This document shows, in pieces, positions 1-7,963 of a stretch of DNA of 64,000 nt; within the stretch, counting starts at the first letter, position 1, and every line of letters begins with the position of its first letter. Source of the DNA: Gloeobacter morelensis MG652769. GTDB taxonomy: Bacteria > Cyanobacteriota > Cyanobacteriia > Gloeobacterales > Gloeobacteraceae. The position numbers were made by a program, and so were the translations under genes. The stretch spans positions 2,294,001 through 2,358,000 of the forward strand of contig NZ_CP063845.1 in assembly GCF_021018745.1 (NCBI RefSeq). Reading direction: 5' to 3'. The notes under the pieces were generated by a model. The model searched no databases, was not told the DNA's origin, and saw only the letters and a list, made by a program, of their open reading frames with translations.

Positions 1-1
1 G

Positions 2-934
2 TTCAGCATTGCCATCAGTCCCGACAGCCAAATGATTGCAACAGCTGGTGCGGACGGCAATGCCAGCCTCTGGCGACTCGACGGAACATTGTTGAAAAAT
101 TTGCAGGGCCATCGTGACAAAGTTTTCAGTGTGACAATCAGCAGCGACGGCAAAAAAATTGCGACTGCAGGTGCGGATAAAACGATCAGACTCTGGAGCA
201 TTTCTGGTGAGCTGCTTGGAGTATATCAAGGCCATCAGTTGAGTGTTGCCAGTGTTGTATTTAGCCCCGATTGCACAACGCTGGCTTCGGTAGGCATCGA
301 CGGTACCGTGCGTCTGTGGAGTTCAGATGGAACGGGGCGCGTCATTGGAGACCACACAGGGAGTTTGGAGGACATCCGTTTCAGTCCAGATGGACGAGTT
401 ATTGCTTCGGTGGGAAGCAGAGGAACGTTGCAGTTATGGAGTTCGATCTCAAACAGCAAATCCGCCTTCGTTGTCAGCAGTGGTTCGGTCAGACGAGTTG
501 CCTATAGCCCAGACGGCAAGCTTATAGCTACGGGCGACGTCGATGGCAATCTAAAACTTTGGAATTTTGATGGCTCAAGCCTCAGTGTTACTCTCTACAA
601 GGAAATTCCTGCCCATGAAGCTGAAATCCGCAGTATGACCTTCAGTTACGACGGTCAGTATATTGCAACTGCAAGTGCAGATGGTTCTACCCGTATTTGG
701 AAGAGCGATGGTTCTCGATACAAGATCCTTCTTGGCTCATCCGATGGAATCAACAGCGTTCGTTTTAGTTACGACGATTCAGCAATTGTGACGGCTGGTG
801 AAAATGGAATGGTCGAAGTCTGGGAGAACTGGAATACAAGCGAAGAAAATCTCCGCCGTACTGCCCGACAGTGGATCTGCCCTTTTGTTCTCAACAACAC
901 GGAACTTTCCGAAACGCTAGACGTAGGTTGCTAA
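2..934 (+). CDS. WD40 repeat protein, N-terminus outside window
   Basis: The reading frame is open from the window edge, so the start lies upstream and 310 residues are visible. About seven WD40 repeats can be read, each with a FSPDG-like turn, an (I/L)ATAGADG-like stretch and a closing (R/L)LW, for example near codons 50-60 and 95-105. Such repeats form beta-propellers used as protein-interaction platforms. No catalytic domain is visible, but cyanobacterial WD40 proteins often carry an N-terminal kinase or STAND NTPase that would lie outside the window. The base composition is AT-richer than most of the window and continues into the next two genes. Propeller identity is secure; the role is unknown. 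Confidence 0.85.
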   Translation, partial: FSIAISPDSQMIATAGADGNASLWRLDGTLLKNLQGHRDKVFSVTISSDGKKIATAGADKTIRLWSISGELLGVYQGHQLSVASVVFSPDCTTLASVGIDGTVRLWSSDGTGRVIGDHTGSLEDIRFSPDGRVIASVGSRGTLQLWSSISNSKSAFVVSSGSVRRVAYSPDGKLIATGDVDGNLKLWNFDGSSLSVTLYKEIPAHEAEIRSMTFSYDGQYIATASADGSTRIWKSDGSRYKILLGSSDGINSVRFSYDDSAIVTAGENGMVEVWENWNTSEENLRRTARQWICPFVLNNTELSETLDVGC

Positions 935-1012
935 AAATTGCCGGCGAGGGAGGCTCGAAGGCTCGATCCTTACTCAAGCGCAGAACATACACCTAGTGGT
1001 GAGGGAAGGAAA

Positions 1013-1207
1013 GTGGAAAGGGAAAAATTATCTAGGGTTGCAAACAGTTCTCAGACCGAAATTTTCGAAGCAACCCAGACGACTCAAGAAATTTATAGAA
1101 CGCTTCTTCAGTTAGAAAGCCTGGCCTTGCAGTTGGAAAAGGCGGATATTTTAGTGAAGATACCGGTAGAAGGTACAAGCTTCTGCAAATTCTACAAGCC
1201 CGACTAA
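1013..1207 (+). CDS. small peptide, candidate substrate of the adjacent radical SAM maturase
   Basis: A 64-residue frame opens with GTG at 1013, preceded by a purine-rich GAGGGAAGGA that could serve as ribosome binding site. The frame also extends back to a TTG at 938 (89 residues), which lacks such a site. The peptide has a polar, Gln/Glu-rich helical-looking middle with leucines and a distinct tail ending EGTSFCKFYKPD with a single Cys. It ends 39 bases before the likely start of a SPASM-type radical SAM enzyme on the same strand. Small genes in this position often encode ribosomally made peptide precursors, so the leader-plus-core reading is an inference from position. I recognise no named precursor family, and it could be a non-substrate small protein or non-coding. 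Confidence 0.45.
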   Translation: MEREKLSRVANSSQTEIFEATQTTQEIYRTLLQLESLALQLEKADILVKIPVEGTSFCKFYKPD

Positions 1208-1246
1208 TCTCCGATATTCTTGCGTAGCCCAATAACGAGTAAGTCA

Positions 1247-2554
1247 ATGCGTGAGTCTCGCTACAATGTGTGGATTGTCAATGGTGAATACCACTACGTC
1301 TTCAATGCGCTCAGTGGTTGCTTCATTCGCCTGACAGACGAGGAACAGCAATCCGTCGAAAAGCTGCTTGTGCAGGGTGTGTTGGAGTCCAACCATAATC
1401 TTGTGCAAAAACTCGTTGAGAATCGTATGCTTGTTGCAGACGCTCAAGACGAGCTGGCAACCCTCAATAGAAGATTTTTGTCCAGCCGCTACGATCGGCG
1501 CAGGTTTGCCCTGACCATTGTCACCAGTCTTGGCTGCAATTACGATTGTGCTTACTGTTATGAATTGAAGCAACCCTCGTTGATCGGCGACGATGTTGCG
1601 GAGTCCTTGCTTCAATTAGTTAACGAAAAAATATCGAACATTGAATCGTTTAAAGTCAGTTGGTTGGGTGGAGAGCCGCTCCTTGGCAAGGCCAAGTTGC
1701 TGGCCCTGTCCGAACAATTTATTGAGCGATGCGACCAACACAAAGTTACCTATAATGCCGATTTAACAACCAATGGATTTTTGTTAAACGAGCAAACCTG
1801 TATTGAACTGCATGATAAGAAAGTGCGATCGGTTCAAGTGACTCTAGATGGGCCTGCCCACATACATGATCGACGACGTCCTCAAAAGAACGGGGGCGCA
1901 ACTTTTTGGCGAATTATTCAAAACTTGCATCATGCTGTTCGCTATTTCAATGTGAATATACGCGTCAATGTGGACATGGAAAATATTGATAGCGTGGAAG
2001 CGCTATTTAGAACGTTGGAAGCCGAAGGATTCAGAAATAAACTGATGGTATATCCAGCCCAAGTCGTGGCCGTTGACGATGGCATTCCAGCTCCTTCTGC
2101 AACCTACAACTCTTGTTGTTTGAATAGGACTGCTTTTGCCAATACTCAAATCGACTTTTTAAAGCTCGCTGTAGGCTATGGTTTTGGCAAACCTTCGTTG
2201 CCAGGCCCGATCGGCACTAGTTGCACGGCAATGCGTACCAACGAGTTGGTTGTAGGCAGCAAGGGAGAACTTTATAAGTGTTGGGCTTCGATTGGCAATC
2301 CATCGGAAGTAATCGGTCATATTACCCACTACAAAGACAGCAACGGCAGGTTGCAGAAGTGGCTAAAATATGATCCGTTCTCAGATGAGGAATGCCGCAG
2401 TTGTATCGCATTGCCTGTGTGCATGGGAGGTTGCGCATACCACGCGATGGATCCCGTTCAGCACGACAACCGCTGCGACACCTTCCGCCACAACTACCGC
2501 GATCGGATCCTGGCCTATATCGAAGCGCAGGAGAAAAAAGCGGCGTCGCTTTGA
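1247..2554 (+). CDS. radical SAM/SPASM peptide maturase
   Basis: This 435-residue protein has the organisation of radical SAM peptide-modifying enzymes. Residues 1-85 form an N-terminal domain of the kind that contacts peptide substrates. The radical SAM cluster motif CNYDCAYC lies at about residues 97-104, binding the 4Fe-4S cluster that cleaves S-adenosylmethionine, followed by a GGEP motif. The C-terminal SPASM region has Cys in SCTA, YKCW, then EECRSC, LPVC, GGC and NRC, enough for auxiliary clusters. ATG 1247 was chosen over an in-frame TTG at 1220. The gene follows the small peptide gene, supporting a RiPP-type role. The exact chemistry (thioether, C-C link or epimerisation) cannot be read from the sequence. 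Composition is AT-richer than the downstream genes. Confidence 0.85.
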   Translation: MRESRYNVWIVNGEYHYVFNALSGCFIRLTDEEQQSVEKLLVQGVLESNHNLVQKLVENRMLVADAQDELATLNRRFLSSRYDRRRFALTIVTSLGCNYDCAYCYELKQPSLIGDDVAESLLQLVNEKISNIESFKVSWLGGEPLLGKAKLLALSEQFIERCDQHKVTYNADLTTNGFLLNEQTCIELHDKKVRSVQVTLDGPAHIHDRRRPQKNGGATFWRIIQNLHHAVRYFNVNIRVNVDMENIDSVEALFRTLEAEGFRNKLMVYPAQVVAVDDGIPAPSATYNSCCLNRTAFANTQIDFLKLAVGYGFGKPSLPGPIGTSCTAMRTNELVVGSKGELYKCWASIGNPSEVIGHITHYKDSNGRLQKWLKYDPFSDEECRSCIALPVCMGGCAYHAMDPVQHDNRCDTFRHNYRDRILAYIEAQEKKAASL

Positions 2555-2610
2555 GAATAACTCCTCATTCTCACGCTACGATGCATCCATAGCTTGTGGG
2601 GCGGCAAGTC

Positions 2611-3108
2611 ATGATGTATCCGCAGCGCATCGAACCGAAACAAGGCCAGGAGTCCGTTTGGGATTATCCCCGTCCGCCCCGGTTGGAGCCTGTCGCCAAA
2701 CGGCTTCGCGTTATCCTGTGCGGCGAGATGATTGCCGATACCACCCGTAGCTACCGGGTATTGGAGACCAGCCATCCGCCGGTCTACTACCTGTCGCCTG
2801 ATGACATCTGCATGGAATTTCTCATCCGTACCCCCCGCTCGTCGTTTTGCGAATTTAAGGGGGTGGCCACCTACTGGACGGTCAAAGCCGGATTTAAGAC
2901 CGCTGAGGATGCCGCCTGGGGTTACGAGAATCCAACGCCTGCTTTTATGTCCATGCGGGGCTATCTGGCGTTCTATGCCAACCGCATGGACGAGTGCTAC
3001 GTAGACGATGAGAAAGTGACGCCCCAGCCGGGTGGTTTTTATGGCGGCTGGATTACCCGCGAGATCGTCGGCCCCTTCAAAGGCGGCGCCGGTACCTGGG
3101 GCTGGTAG
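2611..3108 (+). CDS. DUF427 domain protein
   Basis: A soluble protein of 165 residues from ATG 2611 (GTG 2596 is an alternative, and ATG 2614 follows directly). The region RLRVILCGEMIADTTRSYRV and later SPDD, FCEFKG and ATYW match the small DUF427 fold, common in bacteria and of unknown biochemical function. The C-terminal part is extended and ends in a Gly/Trp-rich tail. It lies 56 bases after the radical SAM gene and 4 bases before the next gene, so it is probably co-transcribed with the FG-GAP protein. Family assignment is good; no function is claimed. Confidence 0.75.
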   Translation: MMYPQRIEPKQGQESVWDYPRPPRLEPVAKRLRVILCGEMIADTTRSYRVLETSHPPVYYLSPDDICMEFLIRTPRSSFCEFKGVATYWTVKAGFKTAEDAAWGYENPTPAFMSMRGYLAFYANRMDECYVDDEKVTPQPGGFYGGWITREIVGPFKGGAGTWGW

Positions 3109-3112
3109 AGCG

Positions 3113-4471
3113 ATGTTTGTCGATGCCGGCGACCGGATAGCCGAAAATCCCGCCCGCCTCCACTATGGAGTAGCGGTGTGCGATGTGGACGGCGATGGGG
3201 CTTTTGAAGCGTTCGTGGCCGGTTTCGGCTCGGCCAACCGGGTGCTCAAGTGGGACGGCTCCCAGCTTATCGATGTCGCGGATGCGGTATTGGCCGACCC
3301 GGAGCGGCGGGCCATCGGCGTGGCGGCGGGGGATATCGATGGGGACGGGCGCGAAGAAATTTATGTGCTCAACACCGATACTTTTGCCGGCCGCAAGCGC
3401 TTTGGTGATCGCTTATTCGCCTGCCAAAACAGTTGGTGGCGGGATCTATTTGGCGAAGCGGCGAACGCGGAGGCGCTCAATTTGACGGCGGGCCGCTCGG
3501 TAGCCGCCCTCGACCGCAAGGGCGACGGCCGCTACGGCTTTTTGGTGGCCAACTACGGTGGTCCGATGCGACTGTACGAACTGGATCAAAATGGACGGCT
3601 GGTCGATGCGGCTGGGGAAGCGGGAGTGGCTCTTGTCACCGGCGGCAGAGGGCTCGTTGCCGGGCCGCTGGTGGGCGGGGGACCGGACGTCTTTGCCGCC
3701 AACGAGCGGGGGCCGAACTTTTTGTTTCGCCACATCGGCGGCGGCCAGTTCATCGAAGCAGCACAGGCATGGGGGGTAGCCGACCGGCGCGAGAACGGCC
3801 GGGGCGTGGCGCTCTTCGATGCGGGCACTGGCTTTGGACTGGTTTGGGGCAACTGGGACGGTCCCCACCGGATGATGGTGCGCGAAGCAAACAGACCTTA
3901 CCAGGACATCACCCCCAGGGCGATGGCCTGTCCGTCGCTGGTGCGCACGGTGATCGCGGCGGACTTTGACAACGACGGGTACGAAGAACTTTTCTTCAAC
4001 AATATCGGCCAAGAAAATCGCCTCTTCGGCTGGCGCGAGGGACAGTGGATTGCTCTGGACCCGGCAGCGGCCGCCGAACCGTCGGGGTTCGGCACCGGTG
4101 CGGCGGTGGCCGACTTCGACGGCGACGGTTCTTTAGAATTGCTGGTGAGCCACGGCGAATCGGGCGCCCAACCGCTGGCGCTGTACCAGAGCCCAGCCAA
4201 CGCCAACTTCTGGCTCAGGGTACTGCCCCTCACCCGCCAGGGTGCCCCGGCCCGGGGGGCGGTGGTGACGCTCGCAGCCGGGGGCCGTCGCCAACGCCGC
4301 TGCATCGACGGCGGCAGCGGCTACCTCTGCCAGATGGAGCCTGTCGCCCACTTCGGTTTGGGAGTGATCGGGGACATCGAGCATATCGAAGTGCGCTGGC
4401 CCGACGGCACCGCCGCCGCCGTCGCCCATCCCGAACCGTGCCAGGTGCTGCGCGTGGCCTATCCGCGATGA
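3113..4471 (+). CDS. FG-GAP/VCBS repeat protein with ASPIC/UnbV C-terminus (CRTAC1-like)
   Basis: The 452-residue product begins at ATG 3113, just after the DUF427 stop. Repeats of the form DVDGDG, DIDGDG, DFDNDG and DFDGDG occur through the chain and are calcium-binding loops of an integrin-like beta-propeller. The last ~90 residues carry the ASPIC/UnbV signature, including a GGSGYLCQ stretch and VRWPDG. Proteins of this architecture are usually extracytoplasmic, yet no clear signal peptide is seen at this start. Its stop overlaps the start of the ABC ATPase gene (ATGA), which argues for translational coupling. The function is unknown; a binding or surface role is the usual guess. Confidence 0.8.
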   Translation: MFVDAGDRIAENPARLHYGVAVCDVDGDGAFEAFVAGFGSANRVLKWDGSQLIDVADAVLADPERRAIGVAAGDIDGDGREEIYVLNTDTFAGRKRFGDRLFACQNSWWRDLFGEAANAEALNLTAGRSVAALDRKGDGRYGFLVANYGGPMRLYELDQNGRLVDAAGEAGVALVTGGRGLVAGPLVGGGPDVFAANERGPNFLFRHIGGGQFIEAAQAWGVADRRENGRGVALFDAGTGFGLVWGNWDGPHRMMVREANRPYQDITPRAMACPSLVRTVIAADFDNDGYEELFFNNIGQENRLFGWREGQWIALDPAAAAEPSGFGTGAAVADFDGDGSLELLVSHGESGAQPLALYQSPANANFWLRVLPLTRQGAPARGAVVTLAAGGRRQRRCIDGGSGYLCQMEPVAHFGLGVIGDIEHIEVRWPDGTAAAVAHPEPCQVLRVAYPR

Positions 4472-5205
4472 TCAGCCTTCAGGCGGTCTCCAAGCGCTAC
4501 GGCACGGCAATAGCCCTCGCCCCGACCAGCATCGCGTGCGAAGCCGGCAGCACCACCGCCCTGATCGGCCCGAGCGGCTGCGGCAAATCGACGCTGCTGC
4601 GCATCATCGCCGGGTTGGTGGTTCCCGACAGCGGCACGGTGACCCTGGCGGGGGAGACCCTCACCGCCCGCAACAGCGAAAAGTTGCGCCGGCGTCTGGG
4701 CTACGTCATCCAGGACGGGGGACTATTTCCGCACTTGAACTGCCGCGACAATGTGACGCTGCTGGCGCGCTATCTCAAACAAGCTCCTGCGGCAATTAAC
4801 CAGCGGGTGGCTGAGTTGGCAGCACTGGTGCAGATTCCGGCTGCAGCCCTCGCGCGCTTTCCGCGCGAACTATCGGGCGGCCAGCGCCAGCGCATCGGAC
4901 TGATGCGCGCCCTGATGAACGACCCGCCCATCGTACTGCTCGATGAACCCCTGGGTGCCCTCGATCCGATTACCCGCAGCGAGCTGCAGACCCAACTCAA
5001 AACAATCTTCGCCGGACTGGGCAGGACGGTGATCCTGGTCACCCACGATATGGGCGAGGCCGCTTACCTGGCAAGCAGCATCGCCCTGATGCGCGACGGC
5101 CGGATTGTCCAGCGGGGCAGTTTGCAAACGCTGCTTGAGGCGCCGGCTGAAGCCTACGTAAGCGAATTCATCCGCGCCCAGCGCTCGCCCCTGCCCTCGC
5201 TGTAG
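4468..5205 (+). CDS. ABC transporter ATP-binding protein
   Basis: A 245-residue ABC ATPase with Walker A GPSGCGKST near residues 34-42, a Q-loop in VIQDGG, signature LSGGQRQR near residue 135, Walker B IVLLDEP and a switch His in LVTHD. It resembles the ATPases of amino-acid or osmoprotectant importers (OpuCA/ProV-like) but lacks a CBS tail. Start ATG 4468 overlaps the upstream stop. No permease or binding protein follows, because the next gene is on the other strand, so the ATPase is an orphan within the visible operon. The substrate cannot be assigned. Confidence 0.85.
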   Translation: MISLQAVSKRYGTAIALAPTSIACEAGSTTALIGPSGCGKSTLLRIIAGLVVPDSGTVTLAGETLTARNSEKLRRRLGYVIQDGGLFPHLNCRDNVTLLARYLKQAPAAINQRVAELAALVQIPAAALARFPRELSGGQRQRIGLMRALMNDPPIVLLDEPLGALDPITRSELQTQLKTIFAGLGRTVILVTHDMGEAAYLASSIALMRDGRIVQRGSLQTLLEAPAEAYVSEFIRAQRSPLPSL

Positions 5206-5209
5206 GCGG

Positions 5210-5887
5210 CTATTTGCCCGCGTACTGACTGGCCCACTCTGTCCAACTGGCCGGGGTGGGGACGCGGGCCACCAGCTTGTAGCCTTGATCTTCCTGGGGT
5301 TGGAAGACAGCCACCTCGCCCTCGGCCAGATCGCCGAACTCTTTACCGGCTGCATCCTGTAGATTCGGACGGTGGGCCACCAGCAAAGTGTTGGTGCCCG
5401 GGGCGGGAGCGGTCGCAAGCAGCTTGCGCAGGGCGGCAGCACGGCGTTTGGCTTCTACCGGCGGCACGTTCTGGGCCTCAGTGATGTCCAGCGAGGTCTG
5501 CACACCGGTAAAACCGGCCAGACGAGCGGTTTCAGCCGCGCGGTGGTACTGACTGGAAAGCACCGTGCCAAACGAAATTTTCAGCGCGGCAAACGCCTTA
5601 CCCATCGCCTTTGCCTGTGCTTCACCCTCCGGGGTGAGCTGACGCTGCGCCTTGATGTTGGCCAGATTGGCCGTGTCGGTATCCGCCTGGTTCGGGTCGG
5701 TCTGCGGATGGCGCATGTAGAGCACGTAACCACCCTTTTGCAGGGCTGTCACCAGTGCTTTGCCCGTCAGCAATTCCGGCTTCGTCATCGACGCACTCAT
5801 CTGGGCATGACCTGCGCGCGCACCCGAGGCGATCGCGCCCGTCAGGCCCAACAGCACAGCCGCAGTCTGTCTTCTGGTCATTCTCAT
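5210..5887 (-). CDS. histidine phosphatase superfamily protein, exported
   Basis: The 225-residue product has an N-terminal signal-like segment (MTRRQTAAVLLGLTGAIAS, residues 3-21, with a twin arginine) ending near an AHAQ site, so export to the periplasm is likely. The catalytic stretch reads LYMRHPQTD, a variant of the RHG(E/Q)T motif of phosphoglycerate-mutase-like phosphatases; the usual Gly is Pro. A second conserved His sits in LLVAHRPN, in the position of the GHxP motif. The arginine of VLSSQYHRAAETA is also typical. The substrate is unknown. It ends 4 bases from the convergent ABC gene. Start could be ATG 5887 or 5881. Confidence 0.75.
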   Translation of the reverse strand: MRMTRRQTAAVLLGLTGAIASGARAGHAQMSASMTKPELLTGKALVTALQKGGYVLYMRHPQTDPNQADTDTANLANIKAQRQLTPEGEAQAKAMGKAFAALKISFGTVLSSQYHRAAETARLAGFTGVQTSLDITEAQNVPPVEAKRRAAALRKLLATAPAPGTNTLLVAHRPNLQDAAGKEFGDLAEGEVAVFQPQEDQGYKLVARVPTPASWTEWASQYAGK

Positions 5888-6454
5888 TGATTTTCCTCAA
5901 TTCAATTGCTCAGTCAGGTCAAAACAAAACCCCGGCCGGTCCAACGGCCGGCCTGCGCCCGCGCCCGTCCTCAGAGTCCAAAACCCTGCAAACGCAGAGC
6001 GCAAATTGGCTGTTCCAGATTCGGAAGGGAGCTACAGACCCATCCCCTCAATCAACGTAGCCACCTCGAAAATCCACTGGAACTGCGAGCACCGGAAGGT
6101 CAGTGCAACGGTCTTCACGGGACGTATCTTGCCAAGACACATCCCAACGCATCGCCAAGGAGTATATCCCGACGTCTTTTCGGCCGCTGGTGTTCAAAAC
6201 GACACTGCCCGTAAGAATTTTTAGTTGATTTCTCAAAAGTGCGCGCCCGTGCAAGCCAGCTCTTGCACGGGCGTGGCCTTCGGCGACGAAGCGGGGTGCA
6301 CCTCGGGAGTGAGCGCTTGCGGCGGTCTTTACCAGACCGGATTTTTCAGGGGATCGCCAACCTGTGGCGATGGGGAAATGCGCTGGACAAAGCTAAAATA
6401 AGCGCGAAGAGCCTGGGCTGGCAGCGGCGAACTGCCGCTAGGATATGTTCCACA
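5888..6454. other. intergenic region without supported gene
   Basis: About 570 bases lie between the divergently placed phosphatase start and the small gene at 6455. Short frames exist on both strands but none shows family resemblance, a good ribosome binding site or conserved-looking composition. The only clear structure is the hairpin at 6243-6274. The AT-rich stretch around 6210-6240 flanks that hairpin. Confidence 0.5.
6243..6274 (-). terminator. strong hairpin, probable terminator of dxr transcription
   Basis: Arms GCCCGTGCAAG (6245-6255) and CTTGCACGGGC (6262-6272) pair perfectly around a 6-base loop, and pairing extends outward through a C-G and a G-T pair. Reading on the minus strand, the stem is followed after a few bases by TTTT (AAAA at 6235-6238). 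This suits a rho-independent terminator for the leftward dxr transcript, although the T-run is short and slightly displaced. Confidence 0.5.
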
Positions 6455-6688
6455 ATGTCTGACACCGGGCCGCACCGCATGAAAATTCAACTGGCCATCG
6501 GCGATCGCGTTCGCTGCATCGACCCCAATCCGACGCCCCCGGGACGCCCGGCGCGCAGTTTCGGCCGCGCCCTGGTGGGCAAGACCGCGACGGTCGTCGG
6601 CTTCGGCGCCTTCGGCGGCATTACCGTTCAGGTGGACGGCTGGGAGCACACCGTCGTGGTCTCCCGACGGGAAATCGGCAAACTCTAG
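6455..6688 (+). CDS. small conserved-looking hypothetical protein
   Basis: A 77-residue frame starts at ATG 6455 with AGGA upstream; an internal ATG at 6479 would give 69 residues. The product contains [22 protein letters not shown] and ends [10 protein letters not shown], a compact beta-rich pattern reminiscent of small SH3-like barrels, but I recognise no named family. It converges on dxr and the two stop codons overlap by 4 bases. Function unknown. Confidence 0.55.
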   Translation: MSDTGPHRMKIQLAIGDRVRCIDPNPTPPGRPARSFGRALVGKTATVVGFGAFGGITVQVDGWEHTVVVSRREIGKL

Positions 6689-7863
6689 ATGAGTACCGGG
6701 GCGGGCGAGCGCTCCACCAGCCACCGCACGTGCTCGCGCGCCCAGCGATCGGCTCCGCACACATCGTCGAGATCGGGTGCGCCGACGCTTTTGTGGGCTT
6801 CGAGGGTAGCTTCGAGCAGGCGCGACATCTCCAGAAAGCGGACTTTTTCTTGGAGAAACTGGGCGACGGCCTCTTCGTTGGCGGCGTTAAGCACCGTCGG
6901 GTAGGTGCCGCCCGCCCGGCCGGCCTGGTAGGCCAGCCGCATGTTGGGATAGCGCTCGTGGTCGGGCTCTTTGAAGGTGAGGGTGCCCACCCGGGCGAGA
7001 TCCAGAGGCTTCCAGGGGGTGGCGAGGCGCTCGGGCCAACTGAGGGCGTACAAGATCGGCAGGCGCATGTCGGGCCAGCCGAGTTGGGCGACGACCGAAG
7101 TGTCGGCCAGTTCGACAAGCGAGTGCACGATGCTCTGGGGGTGGATGACGATCTCAATCCGGTCGTAGTCCAGCCCAAAGAGCCAGTGCGCCTCGATGAC
7201 CTCCAGACCCTTGTTCATCAAGGTGGCCGAATCGACGGTGATCTTGGCTCCCATCACCCAATTGGGGTGCTGGAGGGCGTCCGCCGTGGTCGCCTCGACC
7301 AGCTTCTCCACCGGCCAGTCGCGGAAGGCCCCGCCTGAGGCGGTGAGCAAGATGCGCTTGAGAGCGCCCTCGGGCACCCCCTGCAGACACTGGAAGATGG
7401 CCGAGTGCTCCGAATCGACCGGCAGCAGCTTCACCCCCCGCGCGCGGATGCGCGGCATCACCACCGGTCCACCCGCCACCAGCGTCTCTTTGTTGGCGAG
7501 GGCCAGATCCCGGCCCGCATCGATGGCCGCCAGGGTAGGCATCAGCCCGGCACAACCGACGATGCCGGTGACCACCACTTCGGCAGGAGCCTGGGAAGCG
7601 ACCGTGCAGCAGCCTTTTTCGCCGACGAACATTTCGGGTATGCCGTCAAAACCCGCCAGCAAAGCCGCCAGCTCCGCACGCCTCGCCTCGCTGCCCACCG
7701 CCACCACCTGCGGCCGGAAGCGGCGGACCTGCTCGGCCAACAGCTCCATATTGCTGTGGGCGGTCATGCCGGTCACAGCAAAGCGCTCCGGGTACTCGGC
7801 GACAATATCGAGGGTCTGGGTGCCGATCGAACCGGTGGAGCCGAGCAGGGCAATGTGCTTCAC
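6685..7863 (-). CDS. dxr: 1-deoxy-D-xylulose 5-phosphate reductoisomerase
   Basis: At 392 residues this has normal DXR length. It catalyses the NADPH-dependent conversion of DXP to 2-C-methyl-D-erythritol 4-phosphate, the committed step of the MEP isoprenoid pathway in the cytoplasm. The NADPH fold starts at once ([15 protein letters not shown]). The substrate and metal region includes [16 protein letters not shown], and the flexible-loop region [23 protein letters not shown] is well conserved. MEP-pathway products feed carotenoid, chlorophyll and tocopherol side chains, consistent with hpt elsewhere in the window. Its 3' end overlaps a small convergent gene by 4 bases. Confidence 0.97.
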   Translation of the reverse strand: MKHIALLGSTGSIGTQTLDIVAEYPERFAVTGMTAHSNMELLAEQVRRFRPQVVAVGSEARRAELAALLAGFDGIPEMFVGEKGCCTVASQAPAEVVVTGIVGCAGLMPTLAAIDAGRDLALANKETLVAGGPVVMPRIRARGVKLLPVDSEHSAIFQCLQGVPEGALKRILLTASGGAFRDWPVEKLVEATTADALQHPNWVMGAKITVDSATLMNKGLEVIEAHWLFGLDYDRIEIVIHPQSIVHSLVELADTSVVAQLGWPDMRLPILYALSWPERLATPWKPLDLARVGTLTFKEPDHERYPNMRLAYQAGRAGGTYPTVLNAANEEAVAQFLQEKVRFLEMSRLLEATLEAHKSVGAPDLDDVCGADRWAREHVRWLVERSPAPVLI

Positions 7864-7925
7864 AAAGATTTACCAGCAACTAACCGGTATTGTCCCGTGC
7901 GCACGCACGACTGGCAAGCGCCCCC

Positions 7926-7946
7926 TGGCATCTGGCATCTGGCATC
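7926..7946. repeat. short tandem heptamer repeat, TGGCATC x3
   Basis: Three perfect contiguous copies of the heptamer TGGCATC lie in the short gap between the gene at 7964-9172 (its 3' side) and dxr. Heptameric short tandem repeats in intergenic DNA are known in cyanobacteria. Two further heptamer tracts of a different unit occur at 15866 and 37351. Confidence 0.8.
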
Positions 7947-7963
7947 GGAAGCCCATAACCGTC

